Origin: Arthrobacter sp. NicSoilB4
GTDB lineage: Bacteria > Actinomycetota > Actinomycetes > Actinomycetales > Micrococcaceae
Reading direction: 5' to 3'
Length of the DNA stretch: 64,000 bases
Assembly (NCBI RefSeq): GCF_019977335.1
Contig: NZ_AP024653.1
Location: forward strand, 1,860,001-1,924,000
Shown: positions 9,077 to 17,400 of the stretch, in pieces
Numbering within the stretch: the first letter of the stretch is position 1
Layout of the letters: each line of letters starts with the position of its first letter
Notes under the pieces: generated by a model
What the model saw: only the letters and a program-made list of their open reading frames with translations
Databases searched by the model: none
Told to the model about the DNA's origin: nothing
Position numbers and translations under genes: made by a program

Positions 9077-10183
9077 TCAGCCGCGTGGGGCCAGGGCGTA
9101 GGACGCGGTGGCGTAGGCCATGGCGCCGGACATGTCCTTGAGCAGGTCGGCGTTGATGTTGCTGGTGGTGTCGCAGGCCTTGTGGTAGCAGGAATCGAGG
9201 ACCTTGCCGGCTGTCCCGCCGTAGGCCTGCACCTGGGCTTGGGTCTTTTTCTTCACCTCGCCGGTGAACAGCCCGCCGCCGGGAATGCCTGCCCTGAGGA
9301 ACGGATCGTAATCGGAGTCGCCGTCGACAAAGGGCGTTGTTTCCGCCGGCAGCGAGTTCTCCTTGAAGTAGCGCTCGAAGACGGCTTCAATCCCGTCGGA
9401 GCCCTTCGGCCCGGCATCCCCGAAGTCCGACCCGTCGCCGTCGTGGAAGGACCGGACACCGTTCGGCGAGGCCGCCATATCCACGTTCAGGTAGGCCGCA
9501 GTCTGCTCCTTCCCGGCCTTGCTCAACTCGTTAACGTAATGCCGGGAACCGTCGAGGTCATTCTCCTCGGCGCCCCAGAACGCGAACACCACCCGGTTCA
9601 CCGGAGTGATGCCTTTCTCCTTCATCCACTTCGCCGTCTCGAGGATGGCCGCGACGCCGCTGCCATTGTCGTTGATCCCCGGGCCATCTTCCACGGAGTC
9701 CAAATGGCCGCCCACCACCACGGTGTGATCGGCGCTCCCGCCGGTCTCGGCCAGGATGTTGAAAGTCTCCACCTGCTTCCGGTTCTTGCCGTCACCCCGG
9801 TAAGTGAACGTTTGCCGGACCGGGGTGTACCCGGCGGCGCGCAACTGCTCCTCAACGTACCGGCCCGATTCCTCATACCCCTTCGTTCCCGCAACGCGGT
9901 TGCCACCATTGTCATCAGCAATCCGCTGCAGCGCCTCCAGATGGCCCACCATGGCCCGGCCCTTGAAATCCTCCAGCACCGCCCGCGCATCCACCCCGCC
10001 CACAGGTTCCAGGCGCGGAGCTTGGGCGCTGGGACTCGTGGATCGAGGAGCCGCGGAGCTCCCCGGGCCGGTGGTCACTAAGTCGGGCGGGGAGCCGGCT
10101 GCGGGCTCGGAAGTACAGGCCGTCGCCGACAGCAACATCACGGCCAGGATCGAAGGAAGTAGATGCTTGCGTAGGGTCAACAT
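9077..10183 (-). CDS. M28-family aminopeptidase lipoprotein
   Basis: Secreted zinc aminopeptidase of 368 residues. The first 23 residues are a lipoprotein signal ending in a lipobox (LLSATAC, Cys23). The M28 core has the zinc-site motifs GGHLDS (His160), GINDNGSG (Asp172) and FWGAEEND (catalytic Glu206/207), and a later DSDYDPF. The ATG at 10183 is preferred over an in-frame TTG at 10225 because it places a normal signal peptide at the N-terminus. It probably trims peptides outside the cell while anchored in the membrane. Confidence 0.88.
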   Translation of the reverse strand: MLTLRKHLLPSILAVMLLSATACTSEPAAGSPPDLVTTGPGSSAAPRSTSPSAQAPRLEPVGGVDARAVLEDFKGRAMVGHLEALQRIADDNGGNRVAGTKGYEESGRYVEEQLRAAGYTPVRQTFTYRGDGKNRKQVETFNILAETGGSADHTVVVGGHLDSVEDGPGINDNGSGVAAILETAKWMKEKGITPVNRVVFAFWGAEENDLDGSRHYVNELSKAGKEQTAAYLNVDMAASPNGVRSFHDGDGSDFGDAGPKGSDGIEAVFERYFKENSLPAETTPFVDGDSDYDPFLRAGIPGGGLFTGEVKKKTQAQVQAYGGTAGKVLDSCYHKACDTTSNINADLLKDMSGAMAYATASYALAPRG

Positions 10184-10514
10184 GCTGGGAAACCCGTCGT
10201 TGGTCGGTTTCAGGCCTATAGGCAAAAAGCTCGCCCCTGATGCTGTGCAAGGCCGCGGCCGCCATTGAGTCCCCGGATCGCACTGTCAGTTCCAATCATT
10301 CTCGTGGTTCCGGCTGTATCTTCAATAGCGTCTTCCTGTGAAAGCGCTGTGCGAATCGAAGTCCGCTGGTGACCACGCGGAGGGGTCCGCGGCAGGGAAC
10401 GGGTCCCCGCCGTCACTCCGGTAGCCACCACCAGCACATGGATTCCCACTACCATCTGTAGTACCGGACAGCGCTGGACGCAGGGGCCAGTCCCTTCACG
10501 GAAGTTGAGCAAAC
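10184..10514. other. Intergenic region between divergent peptidase and TerC genes
   Basis: These 331 bases separate divergent genes and must hold both promoters. I looked for a yybP-ykoY (manganese) riboswitch, often found before TerC-family genes, and could not recognise its conserved core. No clear palindrome was found. Confidence 0.45.
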
Positions 10515-11702
10515 ATGACAGTTTCTCCCCTCATCTGGGCAATCACCATTGTCGTCATCCTGGCCCTGCTGGCCTTCGACTACTTCTTCCACATCCGCAA
10601 AGCCCATGTGCCCACGCTGAAAGAGGCAGCCGCGTGGTCCACCCTCTACGTGGGCCTGGCCGTGGTCTTCGGCATCGTGGTGTGGATCTTCGGCGGCGCC
10701 GCGATGGGGTCGGAGTACTTCGCGGGCTACATCACGGAGAAAGCGCTCTCCGTGGACAACCTCTTTGTCTTCCTGATCATCATCGCGAGCTTCCGTGTAC
10801 CCCGGGAAGACCAGCAAAAGGTACTGCTGTTCGGCATCGTCTTCTCGCTGATCGCCCGCACCGGTTTCATCTTCCTGGGGGCCGCGCTGATCAACTCCTT
10901 CGCCTGGGTGTTCTACATTTTCGGCCTGATCCTGCTGATCACCGCGGGCAACCTGCTGCGGCCGGATGCCCACGGCGACGAACATGCCGACAACTTCATC
11001 ATCAGGATTGCCAGAAAACTCTTCCACACCACGGAGCACTACGACGGGGACAAGCTCTTCACCATCCAGGACGGCAAGCGGGCGCTGACTCCGATGCTGC
11101 TGGTGATGGTCGCGATCGGCGGAACGGATATTCTGTTCGCCCTGGATTCCATTCCGGCGATTTTCGGGCTGACCCAGAACGTGTACGTCGTTTTCACCGC
11201 CACGGCGTTCTCGCTGATGGGCCTGCGCCAGCTCTACTTCCTGATCGACGGACTCCTGGACCGCCTCATCTACCTTGCGTACGGACTGGCGGCCATCCTT
11301 GCCTTCATCGGCGTCAAGTTGGTGCTCCACGCCCTGCACGAGAACAACCTGCCGTTCATCAACGGCGGCGAACCGGTACCTGTCATCGAGATCACCACGG
11401 CCACGTCCCTGAGCGTCATCATCGGTGTGCTTGTGATCACCGTCGTGGCCTCGCTGTTGAGCAAAGCCGGAAAGGCGCAGACTTCGATCAACAACGCGCG
11501 GCGGCACGCCGTCAACTACCTCGACTTGGAATACACCGCCGATGCTGCCGAACGCGAACGCATCTACCGGATGCTGACCGCCGAGGAGGCCCAGATCATG
11601 ACCATGGACCTGAAGTACCGGAACAAGGCCAAGGACATCGACAAGATCCGCGAGCTTGTCGCGGAAGCGCACCGCCAGCACGAGAAGTATCTGGCCCGCT
11701 AG
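10515..11702 (+). CDS. TerC/Alx-family membrane protein
   Basis: Integral membrane protein of 395 residues with about nine membrane segments. The family signature TEKALSVDNLFVF lies near residue 77, and a second acidic membrane motif (GTDILFALDSIPAIF) near 200. The last 60 residues are a charged cytoplasmic helix tail. Alx/TerC proteins are linked to manganese efflux, metallation of secreted proteins and tellurite resistance. No other ter genes are nearby, so a metal homeostasis role is more likely. Its 3' end overlaps the opposing kinase gene by four bases. Confidence 0.88.
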   Translation: MTVSPLIWAITIVVILALLAFDYFFHIRKAHVPTLKEAAAWSTLYVGLAVVFGIVVWIFGGAAMGSEYFAGYITEKALSVDNLFVFLIIIASFRVPREDQQKVLLFGIVFSLIARTGFIFLGAALINSFAWVFYIFGLILLITAGNLLRPDAHGDEHADNFIIRIARKLFHTTEHYDGDKLFTIQDGKRALTPMLLVMVAIGGTDILFALDSIPAIFGLTQNVYVVFTATAFSLMGLRQLYFLIDGLLDRLIYLAYGLAAILAFIGVKLVLHALHENNLPFINGGEPVPVIEITTATSLSVIIGVLVITVVASLLSKAGKAQTSINNARRHAVNYLDLEYTADAAERERIYRMLTAEEAQIMTMDLKYRNKAKDIDKIRELVAEAHRQHEKYLAR

Positions 11703-12340
11703 TTGCCTGGCACCGCGCCGAGCCCCGGACCGGAGGACGCGGGGCCGGCCGGGCAGCCTTCCGGCCGTTGTCCGCCGGCTTCGGCGATGACGGCTTGCAC
11801 CCGGGACAGGACCTCGTCAGGGGACCCGCCTGCGGCGATGCGGGTGAACCCGGAAAATTCGGGAAGGGACTCATAGGCGTCGCGCAACGACACCAGGTCC
11901 TCGAGGCGCTCCGAGTCGGTGCCCCGCGCGAGGACCCTTGCGTGCGCCTCTCGCGGCTCGATGTCCAGGTAGATGACCAGGTCCGGCGCAGGGAGCGTTC
12001 GGATGAGCCAGGGAAGGAATCGTCCCCGGGGAAGTCCGTGCATCCCGCGGAGCGCAAGCTGGCAATGAAGGTGCCGGTCCATGACCACGAGGCCGTGGAA
12101 TTTCCGGGCGCGGCGGTGTGAGTTCAGGACATTGAACGTGCGTATGGCAGTTTCGATGACGTCCGCGGTTCGTGCGGGGAGGTGTACGCCAAGCCTGGCG
12201 CCGAGCAGGGACATTCTGCGGCGGCCGGCATAGTTGCGCAGGAGCCGGGCTTTGGTCCCCGCCCGGCGGGCGGCCTCGACGGTGGCCTCGGCCGCCGTCG
12301 TCTTCCCCGAACCGTCGATGCCCGTGAGTACGATCAGCAA
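11699..12340 (-). CDS. Thymidylate-kinase-like P-loop protein
   Basis: Protein of 213 residues starting with a P-loop (TGIDGSGKTT, residues 6-15) and carrying DRHLHCQLALR (about 90), a DRX-type motif of nucleoside monophosphate kinases, and IYLDIEPREAHARVLARG (about 125), like the lid approach of Tmk. It is similar in size to dTMP kinase but divergent, so its substrate is uncertain. It converges on terC with a four-base overlap. The C-terminal 30 residues are Gly/Pro-rich and probably disordered. Confidence 0.75.
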   Translation of the reverse strand: MLIVLTGIDGSGKTTAAEATVEAARRAGTKARLLRNYAGRRRMSLLGARLGVHLPARTADVIETAIRTFNVLNSHRRARKFHGLVVMDRHLHCQLALRGMHGLPRGRFLPWLIRTLPAPDLVIYLDIEPREAHARVLARGTDSERLEDLVSLRDAYESLPEFSGFTRIAAGGSPDEVLSRVQAVIAEAGGQRPEGCPAGPASSGPGLGAVPGN

Positions 12341-12412
12341 AAAGCAGGCTCCTTCGGGTGGTGTGGTGGTGGGGGTGATGTAATCAACGAACGACGGCGC
12401 CGGTTGATCCCC

Positions 12413-12937
12413 TCAGAGGTTGTGGGCCAGCAGTTCGAGCGCGATGACCAGGAGACTCAACACTACTTCGGCGAACACGATGAGCGCCTTGTGGCGGAAC
12501 GGAAGGTCGAGCCGCCGGATCGCGAGGTAACCGATGATGAAGAGTGTTACCACGAGAACCACAATGGCCCACTGAAGAGCCACGGCCGTCGACCAGAGAC
12601 CGAGCCCGGCCGCCGTGAGGAGCAGGATCGGAGTCACAAGGACGCTGAGTGACTCCGTGCTGACGGCGATCATGTGATTCAGCTGCGGACGGCTGGGCAG
12701 CTTCGCGTGGACCGTCAGGTGGCTCAGCAGGTCGGCGACGAAAATGCCCAGCAGGGACCCGACGACGACGATCGTCAGGGTGGCGGCCGCCGCGGCGGGC
12801 GTCGTCTCGTCTGCGTGGCTCCGCAGGGCCAGCACCACGGCCAGGCTGGTGAAGCTGATGTAGACGCGCTCCTTGAGGCTTGCCGCGCGTTGGCTCGCGG
12901 TCGGCTCCTGCCGGCCGGCCGGTTCGATCGTATCCAT
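12413..12937 (-). CDS. Four-TM membrane protein of unknown function
   Basis: Unrecognised protein of 174 residues. A polar N-terminus (about 1-25) is followed by four predicted membrane segments (about 28-42, 50-70, 95-118 and 120-142) and a final one near 150-172. A loop contains HLTVHAKLPSRPQLNH. The start has RBS AAGGAGG (complement of 12945-12955). It lies downstream of the GYD gene on the same strand. Confidence 0.65.
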   Translation of the reverse strand: MDTIEPAGRQEPTASQRAASLKERVYISFTSLAVVLALRSHADETTPAAAAATLTIVVVGSLLGIFVADLLSHLTVHAKLPSRPQLNHMIAVSTESLSVLVTPILLLTAAGLGLWSTAVALQWAIVVLVVTLFIIGYLAIRRLDLPFRHKALIVFAEVVLSLLVIALELLAHNL

Positions 12938-12968
12938 CGAGGGCCTCCTTCGACGTGCGGCGTGATGC

Positions 12969-13295
12969 TCAGGCGCCGGGAGCCCGGTATCCGACCTCGG
13001 CGGCCATCCGGAGGGCGTCCAGGGTTTCGTCGACGGTCAAGAGCACTGTTGTTTCCAGTGAGCCCAGGGCACCGCCGCCGGTGATGGCGAGCGCCACGGC
13101 GGCCATGGAGACGTTGTCCGGGGCCTCCCACAGGTTGTAGCCGTCGTGGCTGCCGAAGGCATACCAGAAACCGTGGAGCTTGCCCCCCACTGATTCGATG
13201 TAGGCCTGGGCGGCCTTTCCGCGGTCCTCCGGGTTCCTGATCATCCTGGCCCAGGTCTCAGGGGTGTAGCTGAACTTCGACAGGTAGAGCGGCAT
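12969..13295 (-). CDS. GYD domain protein
   Basis: Small soluble protein of 108 residues matching the GYD family: start MPLYLSKFSYTPETW, a central FGSHDGYNLWEAPD with the family's G-x-Y/H-D core, and a C-terminal MAAEVGYRAPG. The start at 13295 is preceded by GAAGGGAAAG; an upstream in-frame start at 13337 has no such site. The family is a ferredoxin-like fold of unknown biochemical role. Confidence 0.85.
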   Translation of the reverse strand: MPLYLSKFSYTPETWARMIRNPEDRGKAAQAYIESVGGKLHGFWYAFGSHDGYNLWEAPDNVSMAAVALAITGGGALGSLETTVLLTVDETLDALRMAAEVGYRAPGA

Positions 13296-13406
13296 CGTCT
13301 TTCCCTTCGTTCGCTTCCGGGAGTGCGGATTACCCAAGGATGGCAGTCGGCCGCCGGACCAGCAATGCCCGGCCGTCCCTGCGGAGGCCCGAGGGAACGG
13401 GGCCGG

Positions 13407-13886
13407 CTACTTTTCGTGGCCCGCCAAATGGTCCACGAGCGCGTCGAGGATCGGCAGCTGGCCGCTGACCAGCTTGGTGCGGGCCACGGACTCTCCGGCC
13501 CACCTGGCGGCGTCGACTTCGGGGTAGTCCCGGACAATGCCGGATCCCCTCGGCCATTCCAGCGCAAAGGTGTTGCTCACGATCTGCTCGGGAGCGTAAG
13601 AGCCGGCTTCAGCCGTGAAGACTGTGATGACCTTGCCCGAGGGTTGCCGGAAGGCACCCAGCCGGACGTAGTCGACGGACGGCGCGGGAGTCCCCATTTC
13701 CTCGGCGAACTCGCGCCGCGCGGCGGCCAGCGGGTCCTCGTCGTTGAGGTATTCGCCCTTGGGAATCGACCAGGCGCGGGCGTCCTTGCGTGCCCAGAAC
13801 GGTCCGCCCATGTGGGCTATCCACACCTCGACTTCTGGCCCTGCGCCCCGGCGATACAGCAGAATCCCTGCACTCCGGACCGTCAC
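13407..13886 (-). CDS. NUDIX hydrolase
   Basis: Protein of 159 residues with a complete Nudix box beginning at Gly47 (GEYLNDE, then REFAEEMGT), which gives GX5EX7REUXEEXGU. The family cleaves nucleoside diphosphates linked to another group, using Mg2+. The context WARKDARAWSIPKGE is typical of the bacterial subgroup annotated as predicted NTP pyrophosphohydrolase. It starts with GTG inside the stop codon of the 2H phosphoesterase gene (GTGA), so the two are coupled. Substrate unknown; RNA-end or nucleotide clean-up would suit the partner. Confidence 0.85.
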   Translation of the reverse strand: MTVRSAGILLYRRGAGPEVEVWIAHMGGPFWARKDARAWSIPKGEYLNDEDPLAAARREFAEEMGTPAPSVDYVRLGAFRQPSGKVITVFTAEAGSYAPEQIVSNTFALEWPRGSGIVRDYPEVDAARWAGESVARTKLVSGQLPILDALVDHLAGHEK

Positions 13887-14521
13887 TGCCCGCCGCCTGC
13901 CCCGGGTGTCGCGGTGCCCTGGCCCCGCGGCCCTTCGCCGGAACCGCCGGCCGGGAGGAACTGACGGTTCCTGATCCGTGATGCACCGAATTCGAGCGCC
14001 AGGGGCTCAATCTCCCACGGTCCGCGTTCCCGAGCCTTAGGGCGGCCGACGGCGATGTGGGGCGTCCACCGGGGGTAGCGGTAACCGAGTGCCCGCGAGC
14101 CGAGGATGAAGTCATCGACATTGTCCACCAGCAACCCCTCCAGCAGCTCGTGCAGGGCCTTCACGAGGGTGACCTGAAAATCCCGCACGTGCCGGGGCAC
14201 GTCCACTTCCAGGCCGCTCACGCGTCCGCCGCCCAGGAGGACCAGCCTCCCGGAGCTTGCGGAGAAACCGCCCAGCACCGGCAGCCCCTCCAGCCAGGCC
14301 ACCGTCGCGTCGGCGGCCTCCCCGGCCGTCGTGAAGCCCCTGGTCCAGTCCGCGACGTCCTGGGCGAAGTCCGCCAGGACGCCGATGTGCAGCAGCGTCA
14401 GGTGGAGTCCCCGTTGCCTGCGCAGCGCATCGACGTGGCTGCCCAGTTCCTCGTAGTCGGAGGGTCCGGAGCCCACAGCGAGCACTGGCGCCTCGACCGT
14501 GATCCGTGGAGCAGACTGCAT
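13883..14521 (-). CDS. 2'-5' RNA ligase-like (2H phosphoesterase) protein
   Basis: Protein of 212 residues in the LigT/2H superfamily. The first HxT motif is intact (LHLTLLH), but the second reads PHIAVG, so the expected Ser/Thr is Ala. Other family marks are ALGYRYPRWTPH and GASRI near the C-terminus. The ATG at 14521 is chosen because AAGGAG lies seven bases upstream; an in-frame start at 14566 lacks this. It is translationally coupled to the NUDIX gene. RNA or cyclic-nucleotide phosphodiesterase activity is possible but the degenerate motif lowers certainty. Confidence 0.75.
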   Translation of the reverse strand: MQSAPRITVEAPVLAVGSGPSDYEELGSHVDALRRQRGLHLTLLHIGVLADFAQDVADWTRGFTTAGEAADATVAWLEGLPVLGGFSASSGRLVLLGGGRVSGLEVDVPRHVRDFQVTLVKALHELLEGLLVDNVDDFILGSRALGYRYPRWTPHIAVGRPKARERGPWEIEPLALEFGASRIRNRQFLPAGGSGEGPRGQGTATPGAGGGQ

Positions 14522-14556
14522 CCGGACTCCTTCCCGTGCATGCCTTCCGTTGGGTC

Positions 14557-14620
14557 GCCGTGCCAATATTTAGCCGTGCCATTATTTAGCCGTGCCACTC
14601 TTTATTGGTGCCATTATCCA
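14557..14620. repeat. 16-bp tandem repeat, four copies
   Basis: Intergenic array with a 16-base period: GCCGTGCCAATATTTA (14557), GCCGTGCCATTATTTA (14573), GCCGTGCCACTCTTTA (14589) and TTGGTGCCATTATCCA (14605); a weak fifth unit begins at 14621. Core GTGCCA repeats in every unit. It is A+T-rich relative to its surroundings and lies between divergent genes. Confidence 0.8.
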
Positions 14621-14785
14621 CCGGCGCCAATGTCCGCGGGGCAGGGAAACCTGCCGCCGTGCGGTGTGCCCGCAGGGTCGAGCAGGAAAGGCGCATGGCA
14701 CAATCAACGAATCGGCCGTACCGGACTCCCCGCTGCCGCATCCGCCAGGGTGGGTGGACCTGTCCCGTGACCACCAAGGGGCCTC

Positions 14786-16006
14786 GTGAGCAGCCCGATC
14801 CAGCACCAGAGCGGACTTGACAGTGACGTGGCGGCAGGGAGGATCGCAGCCCCGGCCTACCCGCAGTTGCGGCTCAACCTCGAGGCCCTCGACTCCAACA
14901 TCCGGGTGATGGCTGCCTGGTGCCGGCAACGGGGCGTGGACCTCGCCCCGCACGTCAAGACAACGATGTCCGCACCGATCATCGCGCGCCAGATGGCTTC
15001 GGGCGCCGTCGGGGTCACTGTCGCCACCGTGGACCAGGCCGGCTCGGCACTGGGCTGGGGGCACCGGCACGTCCTCGTCGCCAATGAGGTGGTCGACCGG
15101 CACGGCCTGATGCGCCTTCGCTCATGGCTGGAGGAAGATCCCGGGCTTGAAATCAGCTGCTTTGTGGATTCGGCTGCCGGTGTCGATGCGGCGGCCCGGG
15201 TTTTCGCCGGATCGGACGTCACCCTTGGCGTGCTGGTCGACGTCGGAACACCCGACGGACGCACTGGAGCCCGGACCCTGCAGGACGCCCTTGGCCTCGC
15301 TGAACTGGTCCATGGCACACCCGGCCTCCGGCTCGCCGGCGTTGCCGGGTACGAGGGCGTTGTGCCCAACACCAGGGAGGAGTCCACTATCGCAGCCGTC
15401 GACCGGCACTGCAGGCTGGTGCGGGACGTGTTCGTGGCAGCCGCACCGTACTTTGAGAGCGCCGCCCCGGTCTACTCCATGGGCGGGTCCGCGTTCCCGG
15501 ACCGCGTGGCGGAACACCTTCCCGATGACGGTCTGGTGCCCGGTACCCGGATCATTTTCCGGTCCGGCTGCTACGTCACCCACGATCACGGAACCTACGC
15601 CGGCGTCAGCCCGGTTCCTGACCTGGTTCCCGCTCTCACGGTCCGGGCCGTTGTCCTGTCCACCCCCGAAGAGGGAATGGCCGTCGTCGGCGCCGGCAAA
15701 CGGGACCTGCCGTACGACGCCGGACTGCCGGTCTTCCTGTCAGCCCGGACCGCGGACGGTGCCCCGAAGGCCGGGACGGCCGGCGTCGTGCGCAATCTTT
15801 TCGACCATCACGCAGTCCTCACCGGGGTGAGCGGGCTGGGCGTCACGGATGTGGTCGACTTGGGGATCTCACACCCCTGCTCCGCCTTCGACCGCTGGCC
15901 CGAATACGTCGTCACCGACAGCAACGGACAAACCCTTGATGTGTGGCACACAGACTTTCGCCGGTCCTCCCTGGCGGCGGCGACCGCTACCGGCCAAATG
16001 CCCTGA
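14786..16006 (+). CDS. D-threonine aldolase-like PLP enzyme (fold type III)
   Basis: Protein of 406 residues resembling D-threonine aldolase / D-serine dehydratase. The N-terminal alanine-racemase-like barrel carries the PLP lysine in LAPHVKTT (Lys58). The C-terminal beta domain has the divalent-metal site seen in this group (FDHHAVL near 340, and GISHPCSAFDRWPEY near 360). The start is GTG. Such enzymes cleave or deaminate D-3-hydroxy amino acids. The 3' end overlaps the opposing MBL gene and contains an 18-bp tandem duplication spanning the stop. Confidence 0.82.
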   Translation: MSSPIQHQSGLDSDVAAGRIAAPAYPQLRLNLEALDSNIRVMAAWCRQRGVDLAPHVKTTMSAPIIARQMASGAVGVTVATVDQAGSALGWGHRHVLVANEVVDRHGLMRLRSWLEEDPGLEISCFVDSAAGVDAAARVFAGSDVTLGVLVDVGTPDGRTGARTLQDALGLAELVHGTPGLRLAGVAGYEGVVPNTREESTIAAVDRHCRLVRDVFVAAAPYFESAAPVYSMGGSAFPDRVAEHLPDDGLVPGTRIIFRSGCYVTHDHGTYAGVSPVPDLVPALTVRAVVLSTPEEGMAVVGAGKRDLPYDAGLPVFLSARTADGAPKAGTAGVVRNLFDHHAVLTGVSGLGVTDVVDLGISHPCSAFDRWPEYVVTDSNGQTLDVWHTDFRRSSLAAATATGQMP

Positions 16007-16901
16007 ACAGGCCAAATGCCCTGAACAGAAGGAGCCTGACCGTCTGGACCGCGGACTCCCGCCGGCAGGGCCCGTTCCAGATGATGAAGTTGGCGAACCG
16101 GTGAGCCCCGGGGCGGCCGGCGATCCGGGCGGCCGCATGCCTGACCGACTCCAGGTCCCGGGCCGTCATCGGGAGCGGCGCCTCATTGGGGTGCCAGGTC
16201 GAGCCGAGCGGAAAGTCCCTGAACGGCCGGGCCGGCATTTCAATGTGGGCGCCGAGCACCACGCTGACCGGATGCAAGGCACTGAAATCGGAGAGCGTGC
16301 GCAGCGACTCCTGGAACGCCGGAAAGTCCTGCACATAGAGCCGGCCCGGATAGACCGTATCTCCCGTGAGCAGCATCCCGGTGGCCCCGTCGTAGACGGC
16401 GACGGCGGAAGGATGGTGGCCCGGCGTCGGGATCATCTCAAGAACACGGCCGCCAAGGTCGACGCGGGCCGTGCCCCGGGGCCAGCCGCCGATCCCGAAG
16501 AACGCGGCGACGTCCTCGGCTGAATGTCCCACAAGCCTGGTGTTCGGCCGGTCTGTGAACTGCCCGTCCGCAGCGACGTGGTCCCCGTGGGCATGCGAGT
16601 GGGCGACGATGAGTTCGTAACCGTCGTTGGGATGGCTGCGCAGCCAGTCCTCCATGAGGGCGTCAACTGTCGCCCGGAGTGGAAACGCGGCGGCGTCCGC
16701 CGTCGCGCCCGTATCGAGGAGGAACGCGCGCTCCTCGCCGAAAAGCAGGTAGAGGAAAGGCGCCTCGAAATTGCTGGCGAAGCTCTGCCGGAGCAGAACC
16801 GTGTCGGGCGCGGCCATGTGCACCTGGATCGGCGGTGCTGCGCTGCTTCCGCGGAACGGCGTCCCCGCATGCCAGCGCACGTCGAGATCGAGGTCCGTCA
16901 C
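15987..16901 (-). CDS. MBL-fold metallo-hydrolase
   Basis: Protein of 304 residues with the metal motif HSHAHGDH (about 102-109), TPGHHPSAVAVYDG and LTGDTVYPG, all typical of the beta-lactamase fold. The C-terminus reads LFRAFGLFRAFGR, a duplicated heptapeptide-like end created by the 18-bp tandem DNA repeat. The start overlaps the HxlR stop (ATGA), suggesting one transcript with that regulator. Substrate unknown; it lacks the thiolesterase features of glyoxalase II. Confidence 0.82.
   Translation of the reverse strand: MTDLDLDVRWHAGTPFRGSSAAPPIQVHMAAPDTVLLRQSFASNFEAPFLYLLFGEERAFLLDTGATADAAAFPLRATVDALMEDWLRSHPNDGYELIVAHSHAHGDHVAADGQFTDRPNTRLVGHSAEDVAAFFGIGGWPRGTARVDLGGRVLEMIPTPGHHPSAVAVYDGATGMLLTGDTVYPGRLYVQDFPAFQESLRTLSDFSALHPVSVVLGAHIEMPARPFRDFPLGSTWHPNEAPLPMTARDLESVRHAAARIAGRPGAHRFANFIIWNGPCRRESAVQTVRLLLFRAFGLFRAFGR
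15993..16028. repeat. Perfect 18-bp tandem duplication
   Basis: GCCAAATGCCCTGAACAG occurs twice head to tail. The first copy contains the stop codon of the plus-strand D-threonine-aldolase-like gene. Both copies are read in frame by the minus-strand MBL gene, adding six residues. Confidence 0.9.
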
Positions 16902-17299
16902 GGTGTGGATTCCCTGTTCACGGCTGCGGGGGAGTCGACGATTTCGCCCGCGTGCTCGGCTATCCAGGTGACCAGCGGGAGCAGTACGGCAACAAGCCCG
17001 CGGCCGCGCTCGGTGAGGCTGTAGTCGACCCTGGGCGGGATAACCGGCTGGGCATCGCGGCGGAGGAAGCCGTCCCCTTCGAGCGTCTTGAGTGTTTGGG
17101 CGAGCATCTTCTCGCTGATGCCTTCAGCCCGGCGGCGCAGTTCGCTCCAGCGCTGCGGACCATTCCACAGCGCTACCAGGATCAGTACACCCCATTTGCT
17201 GGAGACGTGGTCCAGGACCGTGCGGCTGGGGCAACCGGCGGGAAAGATCCCGTCCGCGCCCTCGATGGCGGATGTGCCCGGCTGTGTACTTACTTCCAT
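16898..17299 (-). CDS. HxlR-family winged-helix regulator
   Basis: Regulator of 133 residues with the HxlR layout: N-terminal Cys in GCPSR (Cys23), then DHVSSKWGVLILVAL, the recognition region RWSELRRRAEGISEKMLAQTLKTLE, and a wing PPRVDYSLTERG. Members with a single N-terminal cysteine (QorR, HypR, YodB type) sense quinones or electrophiles through thiol chemistry. It is divergent from an NAD(P)H-binding oxidoreductase gene, the arrangement known for QorR and its target. A 25-base palindrome sits four bases before its start codon. Confidence 0.88.
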   Translation of the reverse strand: MEVSTQPGTSAIEGADGIFPAGCPSRTVLDHVSSKWGVLILVALWNGPQRWSELRRRAEGISEKMLAQTLKTLEGDGFLRRDAQPVIPPRVDYSLTERGRGLVAVLLPLVTWIAEHAGEIVDSPAAVNRESTP

Positions 17300-17302
17300 A
17301 TC

Positions 17303-17327
17303 AGTACCTTACTTTAAGGTGCGTACT
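17303..17327. promoter_or_regulatory. Candidate HxlR operator
   Basis: Inverted repeat: AGTACCTTA (17303-17311) and TAAGGTGCGTACT (17315-17327) share AGTAC/GTACT ends and CTTA/TAAG inner arms. It lies just upstream of the HxlR start and 73 bases before the divergent oxidoreductase, so it can serve both. A related half, GTACTTACTT, occurs at 17285-17294. Confidence 0.55.
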
Positions 17328-17400
17328 CTCTCTAGGGAAGCTTTGCCGATCCGGTGCCGTTGCTATGGATATAAGACATCCCCTGGTGAAAAGGACCATC

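Noticed and set aside
10226..10514. yybP-ykoY manganese riboswitch before the TerC-family gene
   Set aside because: Searched because TerC genes often have one, but the conserved core could not be recognised. A covariance-model search would be decisive.
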